From contig JADJRI010000007.1 in NCBI GenBank assembly GCA_016712275.1, positions 79,696 to 143,695 on the forward strand: a stretch of DNA of 64,000 nucleotides, in the 5' to 3' direction. How positions within the stretch are numbered: the stretch's first letter is position 1; each line of letters opens with the position of its first letter. Source of the stretch: Planctomycetota bacterium (GTDB lineage: Bacteria > Planctomycetota > Phycisphaerae > UBA1845 > UTPLA1). The position numbers were made by a program, and so were the translations under genes. Shown in pieces: positions 18,650-27,226 of this stretch. Under the pieces are notes generated by a model. That model saw only the letters and a program-made list of their open reading frames with translations. It made no database searches and had not been told where the DNA came from.

Positions 18650-19441
18650 CTATGGTTCATCGGCCTTGGCCAGCACGATGACTGTATTCCATGCGAGTCG
18701 GCCCAAGCCCGGCATGCGACCGAGCAATGCATCGTCCCATTGGCGAAGTTTCAAGTATAGTTTCTGATACTGTTGGTGGTTTATTATAACGTGCTTCCAA
18801 TATCGATGATTCGCAGGATGCAGCCTTTCGACCAGAAACATGCGCATAAAAATCCAGAGCGAGGTCAACCAGAATTCCCGGTGTTCAACTGCTGCGAAAA
18901 TGGACTTGAGCCGTTTTAGATCACCGAAGTTAAACGGCTTTTCGTCCTCGGTTCGAACGGACTGTGCGATGTGCCTGTAAATTCCAATGATGGGGTTGTA
19001 GGACAAAGGCTCAATGAAAATTCCCCTGCCGCCCGGCTTTAGGACACGATGCACCTCTTCATAAGCCGCCGGGCGATAGGTGTGGTGCAGGACCCCGTTT
19101 CCAAAAACGATGTCAAACGTGTTGTCTTCAAATTTCAGATCTTCCGCAAGCATGGTCTTTGCGTCGATTTTTACGCCATGGCAATCTGCAAGCTTTTTCG
19201 CGACACCGATCATGCCTTCGGAAATATCGACGGCCGTGACCTTGGCACCCTGCATGGCGAAGTAAACACTGGTTTCGCCTGCGCGCAACCGAGGTCAAGC
19301 AGACGCTTGCCTTTCAGATTACCCATTCGTTCCATGCAGTAGCGATTTTCCGCGGCCGTGACTGCCGTGAAATTCAGCCGCTGGGTTCAATTCCTCGACA
19401 TTGATCGTATTGGCCCATTCGTCATGGAATTTTGATTCAGC
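18650..19441 (-). CDS. SAM-dependent methyltransferase, two frameshifts, joined to GT2
   Basis: The domain starts with the conserved SKFHDEWA block near 19435, shifts frame near 19370 into TAVTAAENRYCMERMG and KGKRLLDLGC, and shifts again near 19290 into GETSVYFAMQGAKVTAVDIS, then continues to 18650. FGNGVLHHTYRPAAYEEVHRVLKPGG is the usual type 11 methyltransferase block. No stop codon or obvious start codon separates it from the glycosyltransferase upstream. It could be a fusion or a boundary lost to an indel. Likely sugar methylation. Confidence 0.7.
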
Positions 19442-20221
19442 CGAATGCTGCTTCTTCAGCTTTCTTACGCGGCGCCAGAGACCCCATATCTGGCCGAGGA
19501 GCCAGAGCAATGTGCCAAAGCCCAATTTTCCAAACCTGTGGCCCAACGGCTTGATGACATTGATGGGACACTCCAGCACAACACCCTTCGAACCGAGCAT
19601 TCGGGCGAGCAACTCCGTATGGAAGATCTCACCCTGAGATTCGAGGAATCCTATTTCCTGTAACTTCGATCGGCGAAGCATCTTGATCGGACAATTGATG
19701 TCATACGCATCGATGCCGAATAGCAAACCGGCCAGCTTCGTCCAACCCCAAGTATAGGCCGTGCCGCGAAGGCCTTCACGATGCCCGCCCCGCCGACCGA
19801 TGACCATGTCGGCACGGGGCATGGCCGAGAGCATGAGGTCCAGGCTTTCCGGTGCCAGTTCATTGTCCCCATCTATGATTAGAACAAACTCCATGGACGA
19901 GCGGCGTATGCCGCGCTTGAGCAAGACGCCATAAAGCTGCGCCCGAGAGTAATGAACGTGGACACAGTCGGCCCAGTGTCTGCGGGCGATTTTGCGCACT
20001 GCGGCGGCATCTCCACCATTTTGCACAACTGACAAATCATGCTTGCCGCATCTTGTGTCAAGGACCTTGCGCAGTGTCGTCAGATTTGCCGACAAGGCCT
20101 TGGATTCACCGCGCTCGAGGATCACGATTGCGGATATGTCCGGTTTGCGACGTAGTGACCGCGGTAGAATCGAGGGTGCGCTGGAAACGCCACTCTTTTT
20201 TTCCGGATGAAGTCCGACCAT
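19433..20221 (-). CDS. Family 2 glycosyltransferase
   Basis: A GT-A fold enzyme of about 260 residues. The start at 20221 has GGCGGA six bases upstream. It shows an N-terminal ISAIVILERGESKALSANL, LIIDGDNELAPESLDLM with the DGD metal-binding motif, and a DINCPIKMLRRS block typical of dolichol-phosphate mannosyltransferase-like GT2 enzymes. A C-terminal hydrophobic stretch (FGTLLWLLGQIWGLW) follows. The reading frame continues into the methyltransferase. Confidence 0.75.
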
Positions 20222-20404
20222 GTGCATTCCGCCGACAAGGTAAGGCCAACCCTGGATTCGCACGGAAATCGGGCGAGACCGGCCAGCCTTTCACTACCTG
20301 TCGGCTACCGTACAGACATGATGTAGGAATGGATTTGACCACGGCCAAAGTGTGGATTAACGGACGCCCTTCTTTTCTGTAAAGCGGCAACACGAGAAAC
20401 TGCT

Positions 20405-21511
20405 TCAATGAAAGAACTTGGCCACGATCGGGCTGATGACCGGCACAATTTGGCCTGCTATTCGGTCGGAACCTTCGTTTCCGAAATGACAAGAATCCGT
20501 AAAACAGTTGCGGGATGATGCGTCCGGAAAGCCGGCAGCCAATTCGATGATGGGCGTTCCAGTCTTGGCGGAGATGTTTTTCAGTGCCGTCCGATAGCTT
20601 TCGAGCAGCGCGAGATACTTGGTTAGGTTTCTACCCATACCGCGCGGAAAGTGAATCTTGTTCTTTTCCTCGCTTGTCGGATTCGGGAGCACAATTCCGG
20701 CGTAGTCGCAAAGAAACACTCTGCGCCCGTGCGACTTGGCAAGGTTGACCACTTCCAACAGATTTTTTTCAAAATGCGATGGGTAGAAGTTGTTGTAGGT
20801 TTTCGCATCCTCCCCGGTCAAAGGTTCCATCGTTAACTCGCTGCCGCGCTCAAGAAGCCCGGTGACGAAATAGACCGAGCGCAGGAGGTAACAATGCAGA
20901 ATCGCCCTTTGCAGGAGCGTGGGGTTGGTGAGATACCCGGTTTCATCCTGCTTGTAGACGAGGCCATCCGGGTTGTATTGGCCCATGTCGTTCCAGCCGA
21001 CATAGATAATGAGCATGTCATGCTCGTAACCATCAATTTCCTCTGCATACCACGTGCGTGCCTGCATTGAGTCATAACCGGGGCAACCCGCATTGATGAC
21101 CTCAATGACACGGCCGGGCATCGCCTCGTGCAGTTTTTTCTCGAGCGCGGCCGGGTAATTGTACGGAGAGGGAACGACGGTGCATGAGTCGCCAAGACAG
21201 ACAATGCGATAGCCGCCAGCCGGCTTTTTGGCGTCAAACTCATCGTCGAGAAAACCCTTGGAATTGGTGTTGATGTTGGGACCCGAATAGTTCTTCTGCC
21301 AGCGAACGCGGCGATGGGGATCCCACTCTCGGGCGGCTCCGATTCCAATGTTGAATCGACTGTTTCGACCCGCCAACACGCGCGCCGTTATTTCGCCGGA
21401 AACGAACAACAGTAGGAATGCCAACAGAAAGTACCGTCGCTTAAAACGACGTTTTTTCTTAATCTGCCCGTTCGGAGTCTCTTGTGGCGCAGGTTTTGCT
21501 TGTTCGGACAT
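20405..21511 (-). CDS. SGNH/GDSL hydrolase-like membrane-anchored protein
   Basis: A 368-residue protein from the ATG at 21511. A basic N-terminus and one membrane helix (YFLLAFLLLFVSGEITARVL) are followed by an extracytoplasmic SGNH domain. IVCLGDSCTVV carries the catalytic Ser, NAGCPGYDSMQ the Gly, YVGWNDMGQY the Asn, and FTDSCHFGNEGSDRIA the Asp-x-x-His pair. The complete catalytic set suggests an active O-acyl esterase or transferase acting on the polysaccharide. No MBOAT partner is adjacent here. Confidence 0.8.
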   Translation of the reverse strand: MSEQAKPAPQETPNGQIKKKRRFKRRYFLLAFLLLFVSGEITARVLAGRNSRFNIGIGAAREWDPHRRVRWQKNYSGPNINTNSKGFLDDEFDAKKPAGGYRIVCLGDSCTVVPSPYNYPAALEKKLHEAMPGRVIEVINAGCPGYDSMQARTWYAEEIDGYEHDMLIIYVGWNDMGQYNPDGLVYKQDETGYLTNPTLLQRAILHCYLLRSVYFVTGLLERGSELTMEPLTGEDAKTYNNFYPSHFEKNLLEVVNLAKSHGRRVFLCDYAGIVLPNPTSEEKNKIHFPRGMGRNLTKYLALLESYRTALKNISAKTGTPIIELAAGFPDASSRNCFTDSCHFGNEGSDRIAGQIVPVISPIVAKFFH

Positions 21512-21753
21512 TGGAGTTGCCTTGTCACCGCCTGAATGGGTCAAAGTAGGATTTCCGATGTGCACACATGCGCGCAACTATTGGCAATTGAGCATAGGTA
21601 CACACCTAATTGAAGGCGAAGCCGATTGACGGGATCATATCGGACACCTCGAAAGATGACAATTATTCACCGATCGTTGCAAGCGGATTTGGGAGGTACG
21701 ATGTATGTCAAGTCACGCAAGAATTCCAACCAGGGACTGAAAGGAAGTTCCGG

Positions 21754-22741
21754 ATGAAGGTACTCGTAACAGGCGGCGCAGGTTATGTCGGGAGCCATTG
21801 TACGTGCTCGTGTCGGCAGGACACGATGTTGTGGTTTATGACAACCTCAGCGCCGGCCATCGAAAAGCTGTTTCGCCCAGGCGCGGCTTGTCGTTGGAGA
21901 TCTGGCTGACGTGTCCGGTTTGGATGCTTTGATACGCGCTGAGAGATTCGATTCCGCCATGCATTTTGCCGCGTTCATTGAAGTCGGCGAGTCGGTTATA
22001 GAGCCGCTCAAATTCTACGAGAACAACGTGGCCAACTCGGTTCGGCTTCTAAACACGTTGAAGCAAAACAACATTCGCAAGTTCGTTTTCAGCTCGACCT
22101 GCGCGATCTTCGGAACGCCGGAGAAGATGCCGTTAACCGAGAAGACGCCGATGAGCCCGGCGAGCCCTTACGCGAAAAACAAACTGGTGGTCGAGTGGGC
22201 ACTGGCCGACTCAGCGACCGCCTGGGGTCTTGGTTTTGTCGCACTTCGCTACTTCAACGCAGCGGGTGCGGCGGCCGACGGCACCATTGGAGAAGATCAC
22301 GATCCAGAGACGCATTTGATACCAAATGTCCTGAAGGTGGCACTGGGCCAGCGTGAGGCGATCAAGGTCTTTGGAACGGACTATCCCACGCCGGACGGAA
22401 CCTGTGTGCGCGACTATGTGCATGTGGAGGATCTGGCGGTGGCCCATGTTCGCGCGCTTGAGGTTCTGAGGCCGGGGGAACAGCGATTCTATAACACCGG
22501 CACCGGCCAAGGCGCCAGCGTACGCGAGGTGGTGGAGGTTTCGCGGAAGGTGACGGGGCATCCGATCCCGTTAATTGAGGAAGGCCGACGGGCCGGCGAT
22601 GTGCCGACGCTTTATGCGGACAATGCGCTTATTCGCAAAGAACTGGGATGGGCACCGAAATACAACGATCTTGAGAGCGTTGTGGCCAGCGCGTGGAATT
22701 GGCATTCGAACCATCCGCGCGGATTTGATGATCGGTCATGA
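21754..22741 (+). CDS. galE: UDP-glucose 4-epimerase, two frameshifts
   Basis: Starts at 21754 with MKVLVTGGAGYVGSH behind AAGGAAG. The frame changes near 21800 (to LYVLVSAGHDVVVYDNLSAG) and near 21880 (to ARLVVGDLAD). The rest is intact to 22741 and shows HFAAFIEVGESVIEP, SSTCAIFGTPEKMP, YAKNKLVVEWAL, RYFNAAGAAADGTIGEDH and DGTCVRDYVHVEDLA, all diagnostic of GalE. It interconverts UDP-glucose and UDP-galactose for the polymer. About 328 residues joined, normal for the family. Confidence 0.92.
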
Positions 22742-22772
22742 GCGCTGCTAATTTGATTCAACGAGACAGACC

Positions 22773-23478
22773 ATGAACAAACTGCCGTCGCTTAGCATCT
22801 TTTTTCCATTCTATAACGAGGAAGCCAACATCGAGCGCGTCGTGCGCGAAGCTGTTTCGGCTGCTCCGAAATTCGCGGAACAATTCGAAGTGATCATGGT
22901 CAACGACGGCAGCAAGGATCGCACGGGTGAACTGGCCGACAAGCTTGAGCGGGAGATTCCACAGTGCCGCGCGGCACATAACCGCCCCAACCATGGGTAT
23001 GGCGGCGCCGTGAAGCGCGGCTTTCGCGAAGCCGCGAATGGAGTACATTTTCTTCACCGATGGCGACGGACAGTTTGACATCAATGAAATCGAACGGCTT
23101 GTGACGCTGCTCGAACAGTGCGACATTGCGGTGGGTTACAGAATCAAGCGGGCCGATCCGTTTATGCGCAAGGCCAACGCGTTTTGCTGGGGCACTCTGG
23201 TGCGATCTCTATTTGGCATTCGCGTGCGCGACATCGATTGTGCGTTCAAGCTGATTCCAAAGTCGTTCATTGATTCGATCGAGCTTTGGAGCGATGGAGC
23301 ACTGATCAGCACGGAACTGCTTGCCAAGGCAACCAACAAGGGGCTGCGAATTCGTGAGATCGGGGTGAACCATTACCCACGAAAAGCAGGCGAGCAAACG
23401 GGCGCGAAGCTGGCCGTTATTCTCAAAGCATTTCGCGAGTTGTTCAAATTGCGCAAACGAATCAAGGCTGATGGATAG
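22773..23478 (+). CDS. Family 2 glycosyltransferase (DPM1-like), frameshifted
   Basis: About 235 residues. The N-terminal part LSIFFPFYNEEANIERVV and FEVIMVNDGSKDRTGEL is typical GT2. The frame changes near 23040, then MEYIFFTDGDGQFDINE gives the DGDGQF metal site, and DIDCAFKLIPK follows. No C-terminal membrane pair is seen, unlike GtrB. It probably makes a lipid-phosphate-linked sugar or extends the repeat unit. It follows galE by 31 bases. Confidence 0.87.
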
Positions 23479-23810
23479 CATGTGTCCATTTGTTGACCCC
23501 TGTAACGATTACGCTTTGAAACAGGCGATTCAATGGTCATTGCCAATCCATTTCTGAGAACACCTGCGAAGCGGCCGCAGGCTTACAAGTCCACATGTCG
23601 AACGTCAGGGGTGAAACCCGATAATCCATTTACGAGCCTTACTTGAACAACAACAGGTTTGGGCGGCGGTAAAGAGCCCATTCTGGTCCTGAAACCAATT
23701 GTTGCGTGATGGCCAGGGCTGGCCTCGAGATGGCTAAACGCTTAGACTAACCCATCTCGGTTTCGACGGCATCGCTGCGAAACTGCATCGGATCAGAGGG
23801 AATTGTAGCG
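23479..23810. other. Intergenic gap with a weak hairpin
   Basis: No gene seen. CGAGATGG (23726-23733) and CCATCTCG (23752-23759) form an 8-bp stem with an inner CTAA/TTAG pairing, followed by GTTTCG. It may be a weak terminator or part of the leader of the carbamoyltransferase gene. A promoter cannot be assigned with confidence. Confidence 0.3.
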
Positions 23811-25637
23811 ATGAACATCCTTGGTATTTCCGCCTTTTATCACGATAGCGCCGCGTGCCTGATCCAGGACGGCAATATCGTCGCGGCCGCACAGGAAGAG
23901 CGTTTTACGCGCAAGAAGGCGGACGCCAGCTTTCCACTCCACGCCATCGACTATTGCCTGAAGGAAGGCTGCATCACACCGGAGCAACTCGACCACGTCG
24001 CATTCTATGACAAGCCGCTGCTCAAATTTGAGCGCATTCTGGAAACATATTGCGCCTTTGCCCCGCGCGGCTTCAAGAGTTTTCTTCAGGCGATTCCGCT
24101 GTGGGTGAAAGAGAAACTTCACCTGCCGCGCGAATTGGATCAGGGCCTGAAGGGCTACAAAGGCCGTTACATTTTCCCGGAACACCACGAATCGCACGCG
24201 GCCAGTGCCTTTTTTCCGTCACCTTTCGAGGAGGCTGCGATCCTCACGCTCGACGGCGTCGGCGAATGGGCGACGGCCAGCTATGGCTTCGGCCGGGGCA
24301 ACAAGATCGAGCTGACGCACGAGATGCACTTTCCGCACTCGCTGGGCATGCTCTACAGCGCGATTACCTATTACACCGGATTCAAGGTCAACTCCGGCGA
24401 GTATAAGGTCATGGGTCTGGCACCCTATGGCGATCCAAAATACAAGGACATCATTCTAAAAGAGCTGATGGATCTCAAGCCCGACGGGTCCCTTCGCCTG
24501 AATATGGCGTATTTCAATTATTGCGAAGGGCTGACCATGACGAATGAGAAGTTTCACACTCTCTTCGGCGGCCCGCCCCGCGAAATGGAAACGATGCTCA
24601 CGCAGAAGGACATGGACCTGGCTGCGTCGGTGCAGGCCGTCACAGAAGAGGCGATGTTGCGGGCCGCGCGACACGTTCACAAGGAAACCGGGTCCAAGAA
24701 TCTGTGCCTTGCCGGCGGCGTCGCGCTCAATTGCGTCGGTAACGGCGTCATCCTCCGCGAGGGGCCATTCGAAAATATTTGGATCCAGCCAGCGGCCGGC
24801 GACGCGGGCGGAGCGCTCGGCGCTGCCTTGATCGTGTGGCACCAGCTTCTTGGCAAGCCGCGCAAGGTCGAGACTCCCGACGCGCAACGCGGCTCCATCC
24901 TCGGCCCCGCGTTCGACAAGGAAACAACCAAGCGATTCCTGGACAAGGTCGGTGCGAAGTATCACTACCACGAGAATGAAAACGACGTAATCGAAATTGT
25001 CGCCAAGGCCATCGAAGACCAGAAGGTCATCGGCCACATGGCCGGCCGCATGGAATTCGGCCCTCGCGCCCTCGGCTCGCGCAGCATCATCGGCGATGCC
25101 CGATCGCGCGAGATGCAATCGGTGATGAATCTCAAGATCAAGTTTCGCGAGTCGTTTCGTCCATTTGCGCCGTGCGTATTGCGGGAGGACGTAAGCGAGT
25201 ACTTCAAAATGCGCCCGAACGAGGACAGCCCATACATGCTGCTCGTTGCGGACGTGCGCGAGGACAAGCGGCTTCCGTGCAACGGCGACGAGCTTTGGGG
25301 CATCGAGAAGCTCAAGCAGATTCGAAGCGTCGTTCCGGCCATTACGCATGTCGACTATTCGGCGCGCGTGCAAACAGTCGATCCGATCCGGCATTCCCGG
25401 CTCTACAAGGTGATGAAGCGGTTCAAGGAAAACACCGGCTGCCCGGTGATCATCAACACCAGTTTCAATGTTCGCGGCGAGCCGATCATTTGCGGCCCGG
25501 ACCATGCGTATCATTGCTTCATGGGCACGCACATTGACGTGCTGGTCATCGATAATTTTGTGCTGTACAAGGAAGAGCAGCCGAACAAGGATAATCTGGA
25601 CAATGCGGAGTACTTGAAGAAATTCCAATTGGATTGA
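23811..25637 (+). CDS. Carbamoyltransferase (NodU/TobZ family)
   Basis: A 608-residue enzyme that makes carbamoyl-adenylate and passes the carbamoyl group to a hydroxyl of a sugar or natural product. Motifs: NILGISAFYHDSAACLIQDG and AAAQEERFTRKKAD at the start, HHESHAASAFFPSPF (metal-binding His), TLDGVGEWATASYG, VNSGEYKVMGLAPYG, LAGGVALNCVGNG, and C-terminal RMEFGPRALGSRSI. It is complete with no frameshift. It is followed by SxtJ-like and DUF5989 genes, an arrangement I know from several bacterial groups. Likely decorates the polymer of the locus. Confidence 0.95.
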   Translation: MNILGISAFYHDSAACLIQDGNIVAAAQEERFTRKKADASFPLHAIDYCLKEGCITPEQLDHVAFYDKPLLKFERILETYCAFAPRGFKSFLQAIPLWVKEKLHLPRELDQGLKGYKGRYIFPEHHESHAASAFFPSPFEEAAILTLDGVGEWATASYGFGRGNKIELTHEMHFPHSLGMLYSAITYYTGFKVNSGEYKVMGLAPYGDPKYKDIILKELMDLKPDGSLRLNMAYFNYCEGLTMTNEKFHTLFGGPPREMETMLTQKDMDLAASVQAVTEEAMLRAARHVHKETGSKNLCLAGGVALNCVGNGVILREGPFENIWIQPAAGDAGGALGAALIVWHQLLGKPRKVETPDAQRGSILGPAFDKETTKRFLDKVGAKYHYHENENDVIEIVAKAIEDQKVIGHMAGRMEFGPRALGSRSIIGDARSREMQSVMNLKIKFRESFRPFAPCVLREDVSEYFKMRPNEDSPYMLLVADVREDKRLPCNGDELWGIEKLKQIRSVVPAITHVDYSARVQTVDPIRHSRLYKVMKRFKENTGCPVIINTSFNVRGEPIICGPDHAYHCFMGTHIDVLVIDNFVLYKEEQPNKDNLDNAEYLKKFQLD

Positions 25638-25730
25638 GATGGTTGTGGATGGCTGGGGCTTCGAAGTACGTTGGGCAGTTCTTCTCTCGCCGGTTTCTTT
25701 GAGTTTAGCCCCTGATGAGTGAGTTCTGAC

Positions 25731-26174
25731 ATGGCATTGATGAAGATAGACTTCAACCCATCACCGAAGACACTTCGGACATTCGGCATCATCGGGCTCA
25801 TTTTCTTCCCCGTTCTTGCATACGCTGCGAGCCGAAATGCACTCATTTTTGCAATTCTGCCGGAATCAGTGAATCATGTACTTGTGTGGTTCATGGCGGC
25901 GCTCGGCGTCTATAGCATGCTCGGTGCGGTGGCAGCACCGTCATTCCTTCGCCCTCTTTTCATCGGCATGTCCTACATCGGCGTGCCGATCGGCGTTGTC
26001 GTTTTGTTTACGCTTCTTGCCATTTTATACTACCTCGTCATCACGCCGATCTCGCTGATCTTCAAGCTCATCGGGCGCGACGCCATGCACCGCAAACTCG
26101 AACCAGCGGCGACGACCTATTGGATCAAGCGAACGCCGACCCAGGATGTGAAGCGGTATTTTCGTCAGTTCTAG
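25731..26174 (+). CDS. SxtJ-like membrane protein
   Basis: A 147-residue protein from the ATG at 25731. It has four hydrophobic segments (FGIIGLIFFPVLAYA, VLVWFMAALGVYSMLG, FIGMSYIGVPIGVVVLF, LLAILYYLVITPISLIF) and a soluble tail with KLEPAATTYWIKR. This matches the SxtJ family, known from the saxitoxin cluster next to the carbamoyltransferase SxtI. The function is not established. It lies 93 bases after the carbamoyltransferase. Confidence 0.8.
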   Translation: MALMKIDFNPSPKTLRTFGIIGLIFFPVLAYAASRNALIFAILPESVNHVLVWFMAALGVYSMLGAVAAPSFLRPLFIGMSYIGVPIGVVVLFTLLAILYYLVITPISLIFKLIGRDAMHRKLEPAATTYWIKRTPTQDVKRYFRQF

Positions 26175-26232
26175 TATGTGAATTTCCGATTGGCGAGATG
26201 CGCCATCGGGAATTTTGAAGCGGAGTCAGGAC

Positions 26233-26445
26233 ATGAATCAACAAGAGCCCCACGATCCCAACGATTTTCTCCGCGAGTCAGAATCGCAGCGGACCAGCAT
26301 CGTATCGGAGTTCATCGACTTCCTGAAGCACAATAAGAAGTGGTGGCTTTTGCCGATTCTCATTGTCATGGTCCTGCTCATCGGACTGGTCACACTGGTC
26401 ATGGTCTCGCCTGCGGCAGCGCCGTTTATTTACACGCTGTTCTAA
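26233..26445 (+). CDS. DUF5989 family small membrane protein
   Basis: A 70-residue protein from the ATG at 26233 behind GGAG. A polar N-terminus is followed by EFIDFLKHNKKWWLLPI, one membrane helix and the C-terminal APFIYTLF, the signature of DUF5989. It regularly follows SxtJ and carbamoyltransferase genes and is probably part of a membrane complex with them. A terminator follows. Confidence 0.85.
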   Translation: MNQQEPHDPNDFLRESESQRTSIVSEFIDFLKHNKKWWLLPILIVMVLLIGLVTLVMVSPAAAPFIYTLF

Positions 26446-26474
26446 TCGAACGTAGCCGAACACGATCACAATTC

Positions 26475-26505
26475 AAGCCCATGCGGGAAATCGCATGGGC
26501 TTTTC
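26475..26505 (+). terminator. Rho-independent terminator after the carbamoyltransferase cassette
   Basis: AAGCCCATGCG (26475-26485) and CGCATGGGCTT (26492-26502) pair perfectly over 11 bases with a 6-base loop and run into TTTTCT. It closes the three-gene cassette. Confidence 0.85.
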
Positions 26506-26532
26506 TAATTGTTAACTGCCCTTATTTAGTGC

Positions 26533-26599
26533 GGTTCACGAAAGATTGTGGCACCGCGGTCCCGACGGTGCATTCTCAGGCGAGACGCCTGAGCCACAG
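26533..26599. repeat. Dispersed palindromic repeat (copy 2)
   Basis: GGTTCACGAAAGATTG at 26533-26548 is identical to 2808-2823. It is followed by GCACCG/CGGTGC arms and by CTCAGGCGAGACGCCTGAG at 26575-26593 plus CCACAG. The core palindrome matches that at 2976-3000 except for a paired base change at the arm ends (CACAGG/CCTGTG to CTCAGG/CCTGAG). Confidence 0.65.
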
Positions 26600-26724
26600 C
26601 AACGGACTCACACAATCGTGAAATGCAATAAGCAGCGAAAATTCTCTTTTTTTTTTGAAACTGTCAGATTCGGAGATTTCATTCCGTATTCATGACGGGG
26701 CACACGCGAGGCCCCAACCTCCCG

Positions 26725-26770
26725 TCGTCCGGCAGCCATTCGATTGTTCCCTCGAATGGCTGTCGGACGA
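26725..26770. other. Long intergenic hairpin
   Basis: TCGTCCGGCAGCCATTCGA (26725-26743) and TCGAATGGCTGTCGGACGA (26752-26770) form a 19-bp stem with one mismatch and an 8-base loop. No T tract follows. The surrounding stretch 26600-27226 holds no recognisable gene. Confidence 0.5.
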
Positions 26771-27226
26771 TGCCCAAGCTTGTTCGATGACTCAACACAC
26801 GGTTTGGCCCATTCTCCTCGGGCGAAGTCGTACAAACATTCCCATTTCCATGCAGCCTCCTTCGCGGAGAGAGGGGCGAGCGGCAGCGCGGCCGGCCGTG
26901 CGGGTTTTGCCCTTCACGCTGCCGCGCGACGCCGTCACTGCATTATCCCGTCAAAAAACAAGACAAATATTCTCCATATTTCCGCCAAAACGCTGGTAAT
27001 TCACCGAGATTTCCACTTAGAATCGAACAGTAGTACCGGCCCAAGCGTAATGTGTCATTTTCTTTGCGCTTCCTGTTAGCCGCATGCGTCGCTTACAACG
27101 TCTTCAAGTACAGGGACGCATCCAACGCGTCCACCCTTTCGAACAAGCTTGGGGGCATGCGCCGCTTCGGCGCCGGGAACAAGAGCAATCTGGGAACAAT
27201 ACGCCCTGAAGGCGAAGGAGTTTCAC

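Noticed and set aside
24456..25628. 390-residue minus-strand open frame opposite the carbamoyltransferase gene
   Set aside because: It is antisense to a complete, strongly conserved gene and has no family motif; long antisense frames are expected at this GC content.
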